Of a DNA stretch of 64,000 bases, positions 35,106 through 46,899 are shown piece by piece. The DNA lies in assembly GCA_003243975.1 (NCBI GenBank), contig QHBJ01000005.1, forward strand, positions 124,001-188,000. The letters run 5' to 3'. Each line of letters starts with the position of its first letter. Positions within the stretch are counted from its first letter, which is position 1. A model generated the notes under the pieces. The model worked only from the letters and a program-made list of their open reading frames with translations. It had not been told where the DNA came from and searched no databases. Position numbers and translations under genes: made by a program. This stretch comes from Candidatus Meridianibacter frigidus (GTDB lineage: Bacteria; Vulcanimicrobiota; Vulcanimicrobiia; Vulcanimicrobiales; Vulcanimicrobiaceae).

Positions 35106-36257
35106 TTAAATCAGTGTGTCATGCTGAGCTTGTCGAAGCATGCGCGGAACTGTTTCCGGCAGGCGGGTCACGATTTCATAATTAATCGTGTTTGCCCAAT
35201 TTGCCCAGTCGTCGGCCGAGATCTCGGTTTCCCCGTCTTTGCCGATCAATGTGACGGTGTCGCCCGCGTGAGCCTGTGGCACCTTGGTCACATCGATCAT
35301 GCACATGTTCATGCAGATGCGCCCGACGATTGGGCAGCGCGCTCCGTGAACGGCGAAAGCGCCGGTGTTGGAAAGGGCGCGCGGAATGCCTTCGGCATAC
35401 CCGACCGGAACGACGCCGATCCGCATGGCTTGCGGCGCGTGGAACGTCGTACCGTATCCGATTGCCGCGCCCTCTTCTACGTCGCGAACCGCAACCAGCG
35501 GGGCCGAATAGCGTAACGCGGGTTCGAGGTGCAGACCGCTATCGTTCATCGACTGCCGGGTCGCGAGGGAGGGCCACAGCCCGTAGAGCGCGATGCCCAC
35601 ACGCACCATATCCAAGCGCGTTTGCGGCCATAACATCGCGGCGGCCGAAGCCGCGATGTGAAGAAGTGCGCGCGGCGACCGCTCGTTCAATTGTGGCTGC
35701 ACGGGAGCCAGGGCGGACTGAAAAACCTCGAGCTGGGAGAGCGTATAAGGTGAGTCCAGCTCCTCTGCCGCCGCCAGATGGGAGAACACACCGTCGACGC
35801 GGATGCCTGGAATGCGCAAGAAGTCTTCGATTGCATCGGCAGCATCGTGAGGGCTTAGCCCAAGACGGTTTAAGCCAGTGTTCACTTTTACGTGAACCGG
35901 AAACACAGCGTTATGCGCTCGAGCAACCGAAGAAACGCGATGGACGTAGCTACCTGTGTTCCAAAGTGCGACCGCCGCTTTCGCTTTCAAGACCGCATCG
36001 AGGGCCGAGGGTTCGACCGGTCCCATAATAAGGATTGGCTTTGTAACGCCTTCATTGCGCAAGACGACGGCTTCATCCGCGCCGTAGACGCACAAGTACG
36101 AAGCAATCGGTTCTGCCGCAAGTCCCACCTGACCGATGCCGTGTCCGTATGCATTGGATTTCACCGCAAAGCCGATGCGCGCGGGAGCTACGAAATCGCG
36201 CAAACGCCGGGCGTTCGTGCGGATCGTGTCAAGCGAAATCTCGATGCGGCCGAGCAT
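35106..36257 (-). CDS. alr: Alanine racemase
   Basis: A PLP enzyme supplying D-alanine for ddl and murF. The PLP lysine is in GFAVKSNAYGHGIGQVG, and the second-domain motifs YGLWPSL, VPVGYAEGIPR and VGRICMNMCMIDVT are present. 383 residues, complete. The last codons (MLRQAQHDTLI) come from a dispersed palindromic repeat that has run into the 3' end of the gene. Confidence 0.95.
   Translation of the reverse strand: MLGRIEISLDTIRTNARRLRDFVAPARIGFAVKSNAYGHGIGQVGLAAEPIASYLCVYGADEAVVLRNEGVTKPILIMGPVEPSALDAVLKAKAAVALWNTGSYVHRVSSVARAHNAVFPVHVKVNTGLNRLGLSPHDAADAIEDFLRIPGIRVDGVFSHLAAAEELDSPYTLSQLEVFQSALAPVQPQLNERSPRALLHIAASAAAMLWPQTRLDMVRVGIALYGLWPSLATRQSMNDSGLHLEPALRYSAPLVAVRDVEEGAAIGYGTTFHAPQAMRIGVVPVGYAEGIPRALSNTGAFAVHGARCPIVGRICMNMCMIDVTKVPQAHAGDTVTLIGKDGETEISADDWANWANTINYEIVTRLPETVPRMLRQAQHDTLI
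35108..35140. repeat. Dispersed palindromic repeat copy (CTTGTCGAAG type)
   Basis: AGTGTGTCATGCTGAGCTTG followed by TCGAAGCATG. It shares its core with elements at 38708-38795 and 52618-52656 (CTTCGACAAGCTC, TGTCACTTCGAG). It overlaps the 3' end of alr. Confidence 0.55.
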
Positions 36258-36316
36258 GCCGCGCCGTTTCGACTACGTCCCCGGCTTGCCTTGATGTTGC
36301 TGGGTTTGGACTCCTA

Positions 36317-36535
36317 ATGAAGCTCTACGACCTCCCGGTAGCGCGCGACTTTGCGGAGGCCAGGCTCACGGCCACGATTCCGGTTTTCCAGGAGCCCGTG
36401 CCCAGCCGGTACTATCGTGGCCGACGCTTCGGCTATGTGGCTCGCCCGGGGCAGTTTGAGCTTTGGGCCGTTTCCGGGTTTAACCAGGTCATGCGGGACG
36501 CCAGGGCGTGCGCCCATGTTTCGTGCGGTGACTAG
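36317..36535 (+). CDS. Small hypothetical protein
   Basis: A 72-residue ORF ([20 protein letters not shown]) between alr (divergent) and the groESL promoter. Mixed charged and aromatic composition, no signal or membrane segment, no family recognised. There is no strong Shine-Dalgarno sequence. Codon composition resembles the neighbours, but expression is unproven. Confidence 0.4.
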   Translation: MKLYDLPVARDFAEARLTATIPVFQEPVPSRYYRGRRFGYVARPGQFELWAVSGFNQVMRDARACAHVSCGD

Positions 36536-36540
36536 GGTGC

Positions 36541-36569
36541 TTGCACTCTCCGCCCGAGTTTGCTAATAT
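36541..36569 (+). promoter_or_regulatory. groESL sigma-70-type promoter
   Basis: TTGCAC (36541-36546), a 17-base spacer and TAATAT (36564-36569) precede the CIRCE element and groES. Confidence 0.75.
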
Positions 36570-36577
36570 TTGCTGGC

Positions 36578-36602
36578 TGGCACTCCCACGAGGAGACTGC
36601 CA
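36578..36602. promoter_or_regulatory. CIRCE-like HrcA operator
   Basis: TGGCACTC, nine bases, GACTGCCA. This is an inverted repeat with one mismatch and the N9 spacing of CIRCE (TTAGCACTC-N9-GAGTGCTAA). It sits at about +1 to +25 of the groESL promoter. HrcA itself is not in the window. Confidence 0.75.
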
Positions 36603-36630
36603 ATTTCCGTTAGTTGTTTGGAGGGTTTCC

Positions 36631-36936
36631 GTGAATCTCAAGCCTTTGGGCGATCGAGTGGTCGTCGAGCATGTCGAGCAGAGCGACAAGAGCGCCGGTG
36701 GCGTTTTTCTCCCTGACACGGCGAAAGAAAAGCCCCAAGAGGGCATCGTCCGCGCGGTGGGCACCGGCCGCGTCCTGGAGAGCGGCACCAAGCTGCCGAT
36801 GGATGTTAAGGTCGACGACCGCATCATCTATTCGAAATACTCCGGATCTGAAGTCAAAGTTGACGGTAAAGAATTACTCATCATATCTGAAAAAGACGTC
36901 CTCGCCATCGTGGACAAAGTTCCGGCCGGCGTTTAG
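36631..36936 (+). CDS. groES: Co-chaperonin GroES
   Basis: A 101-residue lid of the GroEL chaperonin. [20 protein letters not shown], then the mobile loop [16 protein letters not shown], and the conserved [22 protein letters not shown] 36631 follows GGAGGG at good spacing. The frame opens earlier only through the promoter region. Confidence 0.97.
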   Translation: MNLKPLGDRVVVEHVEQSDKSAGGVFLPDTAKEKPQEGIVRAVGTGRVLESGTKLPMDVKVDDRIIYSKYSGSEVKVDGKELLIISEKDVLAIVDKVPAGV

Positions 36937-36944
36937 GAGATTAG

Positions 36945-38624
<1,680 letters not shown>

Positions 38625-38661
38625 AATTGTGGCCTAGCCACAATGGTCATCACAAAGTAAG

Positions 38662-38693
38662 AAAAGAGCCTCGCACTCGCGAGGCTCTTTTTT
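38662..38693 (+). terminator. Rho-independent terminator of groESL
   Basis: A 13-bp perfect stem (AAAAGAGCCTCGC / GCGAGGCTCTTTT) with a four-base loop, running into a T tract. Confidence 0.92.
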
Positions 38694-38707
38694 CATTTGC
38701 AATTCGA

Positions 38708-38795
38708 CCCTTCGACAACCCTTCGACAAGCTCCGGGTGACACAATTTGTCGCTTCGAGCGCAGCGAAGTCGAGAAGTCAGGTGGCAGGGGCGAC
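38708..38795. repeat. Dispersed repeat copy (double)
   Basis: CCTTCGACAACCCTTCGACA and CTTCGACAAGCTCCGGGTGA are followed by a second palindrome (CTTCGAGCGCAGCGAAGTCG). It is related to the elements at 35108 and 52618. It lies between groEL and the convergent VOC gene. Confidence 0.55.
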
Positions 38796-38814
38796 GTCGC
38801 GCGCCGCGGCGACT

Positions 38815-39174
38815 TTACTTTTCGCTCTTGAGTTCGTGCAAGGCGAAGCGATTGCCGTCGATGTCGCGCGCAAAGACCGCGCGGCAAGTGGGCCCATCGA
38901 ATGCATCGTCTACCTTTGCACCGCTCGCGCGCAGCTTCTCGACGGCCGAATCGAAGTCGCTCGTTTCAAAGGCGACCGAGAGTCCAGACCCCGCCGGCAT
39001 CCCAAGCGATTCGCCGCCCGTAGCCAGCGCGAAGGTCGTGCCGCCCACGTCGAACTCCGCCCATCGATCGTGCAGGGTCGTTGCCTCGCCCAGGCCTACG
39101 GCATCGCGATAGAATGCTTTGGCATTCTCGAGATCGGAAACCGGATACACGGAAAAGGCGATCGTTTTTATCAT
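38815..39174 (-). CDS. VOC/glyoxalase superfamily protein
   Basis: 119 residues with the two beta-alpha-beta-beta-beta modules of the vicinal oxygen chelate fold: PVSDLENAKAFYRDAVGLGE and AVFARDIDGNRFALHEL. ATG 39174 has GAGGAGA directly upstream. Substrate unknown; bleomycin-resistance, glyoxalase and dioxygenase relatives all share the fold. Confidence 0.85.
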   Translation of the reverse strand: MIKTIAFSVYPVSDLENAKAFYRDAVGLGEATTLHDRWAEFDVGGTTFALATGGESLGMPAGSGLSVAFETSDFDSAVEKLRASGAKVDDAFDGPTCRAVFARDIDGNRFALHELKSEK

Positions 39175-39196
39175 GTTCTCCTCAGGTCTCAATTCC

Positions 39197-39975
39197 TTAC
39201 CCTAGGCGAATGCTTAGCATGGAAACCAAGCCGCCATCAATGCCGGTAACTGGAAAACTCACGCGGTCGTCCGGATGCTGCGTGCCAAGCACGTACAACA
39301 AAGGTGGTAGTGGTCGGGAGTGGGTACAGAAAGATGTGCGTCGGGGCCAAGTGGCTCGTAATTGATGAGAGCGCTATGATCTCCCCCGGCGGCGTGTTCG
39401 CGGACGGCTTGCTCAAAGCGTTGCGCCCAGTCGAAAGGCTTCGCAGTGTGGGCGCCCCATGCAAACGTATGCAAATTGTGCACCACGTTTCCACTTCCAA
39501 GGATCAAAACGCCCCCATCGCGCAGCGAGCCAAGCTTCTGACCCACCTTGTAGTGATAGTCGGGCGGCTCGTTTTCATCGATACTTAACTGCAAGACGGG
39601 GACGTCGGCATTCGGAAACAGGTGCGTCAGAACCGACCAGGCTCCGTGGTCTAATCCCCAGCTTGCGTCGAGGCGCACTTCCGCGGACCGCAAGAGTTCT
39701 TTCACCTCCGCGGCAAGGGCCGGATCGCCGGGCGCGGGGTATTGAAATTCATGAAGCTCCCGCGGAAAGCCGCCAAAGTCATGGATGGTACGCGGCGCAG
39801 CCATCGCGGTGACGCCCAAGAACGGAACGTACCAATGGGCTGAAATTACCAGAACCGCACGCGCACGCGGTAAGCTGCTCCCCAGCCGTCGCCAAGCTCG
39901 CGAATACTCGGTGTCCGTTACCGCATTCATTGGATTTCCGTGCCCGACAAAGAGCGCCGGCATTCTGGCCAACAT
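39197..39975 (-). CDS. DODA-type extradiol dioxygenase (YgiD/LigB family), frameshifted near the C-terminus
   Basis: MPALFVGHGNPMNAV, then VLVISAHWYVPFLGVTAM, LDHGAWSVLTHLFPNADVPV, and GSGNVVHNLHTF match YgiD-type 4,5-DOPA dioxygenase-like proteins (non-heme Fe(II), histidine ligands). The open frame stops at 39259 after PTPDHYHLCC. In another frame the natural ending is present: LLYVLGTQHPDDRVSFPVTG, then IDGGLVSMLSIRL with a stop at 39197. One base is missing at about 39299-39308. This could be decay or an assembly error. ATG 39975 versus 39963 is undecided. Confidence 0.8.
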
Positions 39976-40085
39976 GAACGTCAAGACCGCCGCCAAACGG
40001 TGCCCGTTGCAGGCACCCCCAGCGGTGTGAGAAGTTGAGGAATATTTGATTGACCAGGAGCGTGGAGGCGCGCATAGTCTTCTCT

Positions 40086-42259
40086 ATGGTGCCACAACGC
40101 TTCACGCTGGGTGCCGCACTGGCCGCGCTGGTTATCCTAGGCAGCGCGGCGCCCGCGCGGGCCGAGCAATCTGCCTCTGCTTCTCGATCACCGTACCCAC
40201 CGTGGCTACGGCGCCCGTAATCGACGGAACCTTGACGGACCGGGTATGGCAAAGTGCTGCGCAAGTCCAGTTTGGCTACGATCGCCTCACGCATGGCGAC
40301 AGTGCGGAACCGACTACCGCCTACCTGTTGACGGACGGAAAATTCCTTTACGTTGCGTTCGACGCCAAACAAACGCGCACGACCGTCGTTGCAAACCAGC
40401 GCAATAATAATACGGGCGTCGATACGGATGACGAGGTGAAGATTGCGCTCTGGCCTAGCGGCAAAAACGGCATAAGCTATAATTTCATCTCCACGCCGAT
40501 CGGGACGCGCTACCAGTACTCCACCGAGAACCTTTCGTACGAACCAACTTGGAATGCGGCCGGCCGCATCGTGCCGGGCGGATACGTCATTACCATGCGC
40601 ATTTCACTGTCGATTATGCGTGGCGGCAGCCCGAACACATGGCTCGTAAACCTTACGCGCTTCGAGATCACAACCGGTGCGTTGTATGCATGGAGCGGCG
40701 GCCAGAGTTTCCAGGGCACAACCGATCAAAACTTTGCTCGTCCGCTTCTCGGCATGCCGAAAACAGCCGCAACCAGGCCGCAACCCCGCATCGGCGTTTA
40801 CGGTCTAGCATCGGTCGCATCGCCCGTTGCCGGAGGAAGTACGTCGCGCATGGGTGCCGACATCTCGATCCCGCTCACGCCGAACACGTCCTTCATTGCT
40901 GCCCTTCACCCCGACTTCTCGAACGTCGAGCAAGATCAGCAGACCATTGCGCCCACCGCGTACCGCCGTTTCTTTAATGAAACGCGTCCATTTTTCACCC
41001 AAGGCGCGAACTATTACAACAATTACGAGTGCGACGCGTGCAATGCCGAGGTGTCGCTCTACACGCCGGCGATTCCGACGCCACGTAACGGTTATGCAAT
41101 CGAAGGAAAGCAGGGACCGATTACATTTGCGGGATTCGATGCGGTTGGCTTCAACCGAAGCGATGCTGCGCAATCCGTTATCTTTCGCAACACGCCCCAA
41201 AATTTTTATGTATCCGCGCAGCGCGTGAGCGTCAACGGGACGTCCCCATTCCTTCCCGGGCCGGCCTTTCGCGACAATACCGTGCAGTTCGCGACCAAAC
41301 TGGATGATCTCCACCACAAGTTCATCTACGCGAACTACGGCACCGAAACGGCAACCACCAACTGGATTACCGACCCCGCGCAAGCGCATTTTGCCGAAAT
41401 CGGTGGGGCCTTCTACGGCCCGAACTCATTTGTCGGAGGCGGCCTGCGCCGCATCGGCGGCCAGTACAACCCGTTCGATGGATTTTTCACGCACGCGTTT
41501 GACGCCGGCGGCAATACGACCGCCATGAATGGCTACGGAATTTATGCGCAGCATATCTGGATACCGAACGGCGGCAAGTTTAAATCAATCAATTTCAACG
41601 CATTCAATGACTCATACCATGCTGCGGGCGGTGCGCTCGCCATGATGGATCTCAACATTCAACTCGACCTCATCACGCGCAACCTGTGGGAGTTCATGCA
41701 GAATACCGGGTCGAGCTACTTTATGGTGGGTGGCCAGCTCGTGCCGGTGACGCAAGAATCGACACGCCTTATCTACCATTCGGGTACCTCGACGCCGACG
41801 TCCCTTATCTATGCCCACGGGCGCTTCGGTCCCGGCCGCCTCGACAGCTGGTTTCGCTCGACGACGATGAGAGTGGGACCGAGGGGCCTGCTTTCCCTGG
41901 AGGCCGACGACACTAGGCAGTATCTGGATACCCCGGACACTGCAGGCCTTTCAACCTACGTGCAGTGGCTGGAACGGGCAAGCTTCACCTACCAGATCGA
42001 TGCCGACACCTCAATGGCTTTCGGCGTGCGGCGCTTTTTCGGTCCACCTCCGATTCCAAACGGCGGCAGCACCTGCACGATTCCGCGTGCTGGAGACCCC
42101 GGCGCGCTCGGTTTCTGCCCGAACATCTCGTTTGCGTTCCATCGCCGTCTGCCGCACGACGAGATCTACGTGATCTACGGAGCGGCGGGTCAGATCATCA
42201 CCTCGCCGCAATTCCTCATCAAGCTCATACATTACGCCGGAGCGGAAAAGGGAACCTGA
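40086..42259 (+). CDS. Outer-membrane DUF5916/CBM9-like protein, frameshift after the signal peptide
   Basis: From about 40205 the frame encodes a carbohydrate-binding-9-like domain (PVIDGTLTDRVWQSAAQV, KFLYVAFDAKQTRTT). A DUF5916-type region (RPFFTQGANYYNN) and a long beta-strand-rich C-terminus follow. A proper signal peptide (QRFTLGAALAALVILGSAAP) begins at ATG 40086, but in another frame. The two join if one base is restored at about 40175-40200. The uncorrected frame runs 40046-42259 with a non-signal N-terminus. The protein is probably a surface barrel; function unknown. Confidence 0.7.
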
Positions 42260-42352
42260 ACGCGTTCGCTCATCCTTGGGTATAATGCCGTAGCATAGCG
42301 CACGCTATCTAAGGAAAAATCAAGGTGACGGAGCACGCTGAGGGTAGATTTC

Positions 42353-43567
42353 TTGCGTGACGTCCTGCGCGATCGCGAGTTTCTGGCCTATGTTGTGGCT
42401 CGACAGAGTTCGTGGCTGGCTTACAGCCTGGAAAGCACGGCCGTCTTCTGGCAAATCTATTCGATTCGCCACCACGCCTTTGACCTAGGATTGGTCGGCC
42501 TCATTCTCTTCGTACCGCAGTTGGCTTTGGCGCTTCCGGCGGGCGTTCTGGCCGACCGGTACGACCGTCGGCGGATCTGCGCGGGCGTCGCCGCCACGGA
42601 GTTTGCGATGCTCTGCGTCTTCGTCTGGCTCGCATTGAGCGGCTCGCGCTCGCTGTGGTCGTATTTCACGGCTATTGTGGTCATTGGCACCGTGCACGCA
42701 ATCGGAACGCCCGCCGAACGCTCGCTGCTTGCCAACATCGTTCGCCCGCACCACTTCGTACGCGCCGCAGCGCTCTCCTCAACCATTGGACAGCTCATTA
42801 CGATCGGCGGGCCGGCCTTAGCGGGATTGCTTTTGGCAATCGCAGCGCCGTGGGCATTCGCGAGTGCCGCGATATTTTACGCTGTGGCTTCTTTCGGCTT
42901 TCTGTTCTTGCGAGAGCGGGCTTCCACTTCCGATAACTTACCTTTGTGGAATGCGGCCGTGGAAGGCATCCGTTTCATTATGCAGCGCCAGATCATTCTG
43001 GGCGCGATCTCGCTGGATCTTTTCGCCGTGCTCTTCGGAGGTGCCACGGCGCTTCTCCCGATTTACGCTTCACAGATCCTCCACGTGGGGGCAGCGGGGT
43101 TCGGCATCTTGCGCGCAGCGCCGGCCGTTGGCGCAGCGGTGGTCGCGGCCTACATCGCGCGCCGCGCGATTACCTCAAGAGCCGGAGCTCTGCTGTTCGG
43201 ATGTGTCGCCGGCTTTGGAGTCTTTACGATCGTCTTCGGGCTGTCTAGGAACTTCTGGCTTTCGTTTGCAGCGCTAGCGCTGACCGGCGGATTCGACATG
43301 GTCAGCGTAGTCATCCGCAACGCGCTGGTTCAGCTCGGTACGCCTGACGGGATGCGTGGCCGCGTTTCGGCTGTCGAAAATGTCTTTATCGGTGCATCCA
43401 ATGAACTGGGCGCGTTCGAATCGGGCGCGGTGGCCGCGCTAATTGGCGCCGAGGGTTCGGTGGTTTTGGGTGGGATCGCAACGCTGCTTGTAATCGTTCT
43501 GTGGGCGTTCGTTTTTCCGGCATTGCCTCGATTCGACCGCTTGGTCAAGGCGCCATCGCGCGGCTGA
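42353..43567 (+). CDS. MFS transporter (EntS/MFS_3-like)
   Basis: A 404-residue protein with about twelve membrane helices. It carries the family loop motif GVLADRYDRRRICAG between helices 2 and 3 and LANIVRPHHFVRAAALS in the fourth-loop region. Resembles drug or siderophore exporters of the MFS_3 group; substrate unknown. TTG 42353 has GAGGG seven bases upstream. No regulator is adjacent. Confidence 0.85.
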   Translation: MRDVLRDREFLAYVVARQSSWLAYSLESTAVFWQIYSIRHHAFDLGLVGLILFVPQLALALPAGVLADRYDRRRICAGVAATEFAMLCVFVWLALSGSRSLWSYFTAIVVIGTVHAIGTPAERSLLANIVRPHHFVRAAALSSTIGQLITIGGPALAGLLLAIAAPWAFASAAIFYAVASFGFLFLRERASTSDNLPLWNAAVEGIRFIMQRQIILGAISLDLFAVLFGGATALLPIYASQILHVGAAGFGILRAAPAVGAAVVAAYIARRAITSRAGALLFGCVAGFGVFTIVFGLSRNFWLSFAALALTGGFDMVSVVIRNALVQLGTPDGMRGRVSAVENVFIGASNELGAFESGAVAALIGAEGSVVLGGIATLLVIVLWAFVFPALPRFDRLVKAPSRG

Positions 43568-43580
43568 AGAAGAGAACCCG

Positions 43581-45401
43581 ATGCCCTCGGATATCGTAGT
43601 CAACGATTTCACCATTCGCGTCGCAACGGTCAACGGTTCCGGCAGCCAATCATCAAATCTGGTCCTGACCAATGCCATCTTCCGGCTCGGCATACCGGTT
43701 GCACCCAAGAACGTGTTTCCTTCCAACATCGAGGGTTTGCCAACGTGGTTCGACGTTCGTATATCCCGCAAGGGGTATCAGTGCCGCACCCGCGACGTCG
43801 ATGTTCTGGTTTCGCTAAATGCGACCACGTGGCACACCGACGTCCCGGGGGTCAAGCGCGGCGGCGTCATCGTGCACGAAGCGACGTTTGCGCGCGCGGG
43901 CTTGACCGAGCGGGACGACGTGACATACTACGCCGTTCCGTTTGCCGAACTGGCAAAGAAACACATCGAACAGGGCGCGCTGCGCAAGTATTTGATCAAC
44001 ATGATTTACGTCGGCGTAATTGCGCAACTCTTCGGAATAGACTTGGTGACCGCGCAGGCCGCAGTGGAAACGCAGTTCAAGAGTAAGCCGGCCGCGGTCG
44101 AAACCAACATGCACGCCGTGCGCCTGGGATTCGATTACGCTAAAGAAAACCTAACGAAGACCGACGACTACAGTTTGCAGCGCATGACCGGACAGACCGA
44201 GGGACTGATGTTCATGGACGGCAACAGCGCCGCGGCGCTTGGCTGCGTCATGGCGGGCTGCACGGTGGCTGCGTGGTATCCGATCACGCCCTCGTCATCC
44301 CTGTGCGAGGCATTCATCAATTATTGCGACCGCTACCGCACCGACAAGAAAACCGGCGAGCGCAAAGCGGCGATCATTCAAGCCGAGGATGAACTGGCCG
44401 CCATCGGCATGGTGTTCGGCGCGACGTGGGCCGGGGCGCGCGCGATGACCTCAACATCCGGCCCGGGGATTTCGCTGATGGCCGAGTACGCGGGGCTGGG
44501 ATACTATGCCGAATTGCCGGGCGTAATCTTCGATGTGCAGCGCGCTGGCCCGTCGACCGGACTTCCGACGCGCACGATGCAAGGCGACTTGGCGTTCGCG
44601 TATACACTCTCGCACGGGGATACCAAACACATCGTTATCGTGCCGGCAACGGTTACCGAGGCATACCAACTTACGATGGACGCCTTCGATCTCTCGGATC
44701 GCTTTCAAACGCCGGTCTTCGTGCTCAGCGATTTGGACTTGGGCATGAATTCCTGGATCACCAAGCCGCTCGCATATCCGAAGGGGCGTTTCGACCGCGG
44801 GAAGGTGTTAAATGCCGAGGATCTCTCCGCGCTCAAATCGTGGGGCCGTTACCGCGACGTGGACAAAGACGGCATTCCCTACCGCACCCTGCCTGGTACG
44901 GAGCATCCGAATGCGGGTTTTTTCACCCGCGGCACCGGGCACGACGAGGAAGCGCGTTACTCGGAACTGCCCGACGTATGGCAGCGCAACTTGGACCGCT
45001 TGGTGCGCAAGCACACGACCGCGCGCAATTTCGTACCGAAACCGAAGATTGAAGAATCGGGACAGCCGGTGGGGATTATTGCGTATGGGACCACGCATCA
45101 CGCCGTGGTAGAAGCACGGGATCGCCTGCGCGAGGAGGGCCTCGATCTAGATTATCTGCGGCTGCGCGCGTTGCCGTTTTCGGCCGAGGTGCCGTCGTTT
45201 ATTCAGCGGCACCGGCGCGTGTACGTGATCGAACAGAATCGCGACGGGCAGCTCTACGGCATTTTGCGTACCGAATTGCCAACCCATTTGATCGACCGCT
45301 TGCAATCTATCCGGCACTACAACGGCGTCCCCATCGACGCGCATGCCGTTATCGACCCGTTGCTGGAGGCCGAGCGCGAGCCGGCTGTGGTGGTGGAATG
45401 A
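43581..45401 (+). CDS. korA: 2-oxoacid:ferredoxin oxidoreductase, fused gamma-alpha subunit
   Basis: A 606-residue KorA-type subunit, probably of 2-oxoglutarate synthase. The N-terminal gamma domain (VNGSGSQSSNLVLTNAIFRL) is fused to the alpha domain, which starts near residue 210 (DGNSAAALGCVMAGCTVAAW, YPITPSSSLCEAF). The C-terminal transketolase-like part is VGIIAYGTTHHAVVEARD. Together with korB it oxidises 2-oxoglutarate to succinyl-CoA with ferredoxin, or runs in reverse. Overlaps korB by four bases. 2-oxoglutarate is the likely substrate but is not proven by sequence. Confidence 0.9.
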   Translation: MPSDIVVNDFTIRVATVNGSGSQSSNLVLTNAIFRLGIPVAPKNVFPSNIEGLPTWFDVRISRKGYQCRTRDVDVLVSLNATTWHTDVPGVKRGGVIVHEATFARAGLTERDDVTYYAVPFAELAKKHIEQGALRKYLINMIYVGVIAQLFGIDLVTAQAAVETQFKSKPAAVETNMHAVRLGFDYAKENLTKTDDYSLQRMTGQTEGLMFMDGNSAAALGCVMAGCTVAAWYPITPSSSLCEAFINYCDRYRTDKKTGERKAAIIQAEDELAAIGMVFGATWAGARAMTSTSGPGISLMAEYAGLGYYAELPGVIFDVQRAGPSTGLPTRTMQGDLAFAYTLSHGDTKHIVIVPATVTEAYQLTMDAFDLSDRFQTPVFVLSDLDLGMNSWITKPLAYPKGRFDRGKVLNAEDLSALKSWGRYRDVDKDGIPYRTLPGTEHPNAGFFTRGTGHDEEARYSELPDVWQRNLDRLVRKHTTARNFVPKPKIEESGQPVGIIAYGTTHHAVVEARDRLREEGLDLDYLRLRALPFSAEVPSFIQRHRRVYVIEQNRDGQLYGILRTELPTHLIDRLQSIRHYNGVPIDAHAVIDPLLEAEREPAVVVE

Positions 45402-46408
45402 TGAATACGATTGGCCTGACGCGCGAGATTTATAAAGGTCTGCCCACGACGTTGTGTGCGGGCTGTGGCCACAATTCCATCACCAATCATCTGATTAAAG
45501 CCCTCTACGAGTACGGAGTGAATCCGCACAAGCTCGCAAAGATGAGCGGGATCGGCTGCTCTTCGAAGATGCCCGCATACTTCGTTGAACGCGCGCATGG
45601 CTTTAACGGCGTGCATGGCCGCATGCCCTCGGCGGCAACCGGCGCCAAACTGGCCAATCGCGAGCTGATGATGCTGGGCATCAGCGGCGACGGGGATACG
45701 GCCAGCATTGGCCTGGGCCAATACTGCCATCTGATCCGCCGCAATCTGGACATGACGTACATTATTGAAAACAACGGTTGTTACGGGCTGACGAAAGGCC
45801 AGTTCTCGGCAACCGCCGACATCGGCTCGGTCCAGAAGCGGGGCACCGTCAACGAGTATGAAACGATCGACGTTTCCGCACTGGCCATCGACATCGGCGC
45901 CACATTCGTCGCGCGCTCGTTTTCGGGCGATGGAAAGCAACTGGTTCCAATTCTGCAGGCAGCATTTTCACATCGTGGCACCGCAGTGCTGGACATCATC
46001 AGCCCGTGCGTCACCTTTAACGACCATGTCGGCTCGACCAAGAGCTACTCGTGGGTCAAGGAGCATGAGATCGCCCTGCACACTCCCGATTTTATTCCGG
46101 CGGCACGGGACATCGTGGTCGATTACGAGCCCGGTACCGTGCAAGATGTGGAGTTCGACGATGGCTCGCACGTCCTACTGCGCAAACTTTCGCTCGATTA
46201 CGACCCGACCGACCGCATCGGGGCGCTACGCACGATCATGGAAAGCCGTGAGCGCGGCGAGCTGGTGACCGGCCTGCTGTACGTAAACACACAGGCGCAC
46301 GATCTGTGCGAGCGGGAGAAACTTCCCGCGGTTCCGCTCGCGCAGCTGAACGAGGAAGACCTACGCATCAGCCGCGAGCAGTGGAAGAAGCTGATGGCTA
46401 CTCCGTAG
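45398..46408 (+). CDS. korB: 2-oxoacid:ferredoxin oxidoreductase, beta subunit
   Basis: A 336-residue TPP-binding subunit. Cysteines for a 4Fe-4S cluster lie in LCAGCGHNSI, GIGCSSKMP and the later SPCVTFNDH. The TPP motif GISGDGDTASIGLGQYCH ends in ENNGCYGLTKGQFSAT. Partner of the upstream fused subunit; citrate synthase lies elsewhere in the window, consistent with a ferredoxin-linked TCA segment. Confidence 0.93.
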   Translation: MMNTIGLTREIYKGLPTTLCAGCGHNSITNHLIKALYEYGVNPHKLAKMSGIGCSSKMPAYFVERAHGFNGVHGRMPSAATGAKLANRELMMLGISGDGDTASIGLGQYCHLIRRNLDMTYIIENNGCYGLTKGQFSATADIGSVQKRGTVNEYETIDVSALAIDIGATFVARSFSGDGKQLVPILQAAFSHRGTAVLDIISPCVTFNDHVGSTKSYSWVKEHEIALHTPDFIPAARDIVVDYEPGTVQDVEFDDGSHVLLRKLSLDYDPTDRIGALRTIMESRERGELVTGLLYVNTQAHDLCEREKLPAVPLAQLNEEDLRISREQWKKLMATP

Positions 46409-46807
46409 CCGCCCCTCTCTTCTCCCAAGCGCCGATGATCGCGCCCATGATAGCAAAGCCGATGAGCACATAGCCGGCGTCGATCAGCCATAGACCTATG
46501 GGTCGCGCTTCATAGAGCGCTTGACTCAGCGTTTGCGTTCCGTAGATGGCGATGCCCATGAACACCGCAAAGCCGATCCTTGCTGCAATGTCTGGTCTTC
46601 GGGCCGCCGCGTCAGGGCAATTGCGGTGGCATATGCCAAAATCAGTCCTAGGATGAACGAGCCGATATAGAGGGCCGCGTTCGGACCTGGCACGGGGTGG
46701 GCGATGTAGGCGGTCCAGGCTTTGGAAAACATTATGTACCAGAGTGCGCCGAAGGCGAAGAAAACGATGGCGGCCACCCAGACGGCGAGATGATTGATGC
46801 GTTCCAC
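46398..46807 (-). pseudogene. DUF1761 membrane protein, frameshifted
   Basis: The first part (MERINHLAVWVAAIVFFAFG, FSKAWTAYIAHPVPGPN, FILGLILAYATAIALTRRPE) is in one frame. The second part (IAARIGFAVFMGIAIYGTQT, VLIGFAIMGAIIGAWEKRG) is in another. Together they make the four-helix DUF1761 protein of about 137 residues. The shift, one missing base, lies at about 46591-46613. The gene overlaps the korB end (convergent, 11 bases). Decay or assembly error cannot be separated here. Confidence 0.7.
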
Positions 46808-46899
46808 GAATTTTCCTTACCGAAGCGGCGAACGGTGGCTTCCTATGTACGACGGCTGCCGGCGCGACACTTTTTGCTCGCAGGCCGGTACCTGGGATT

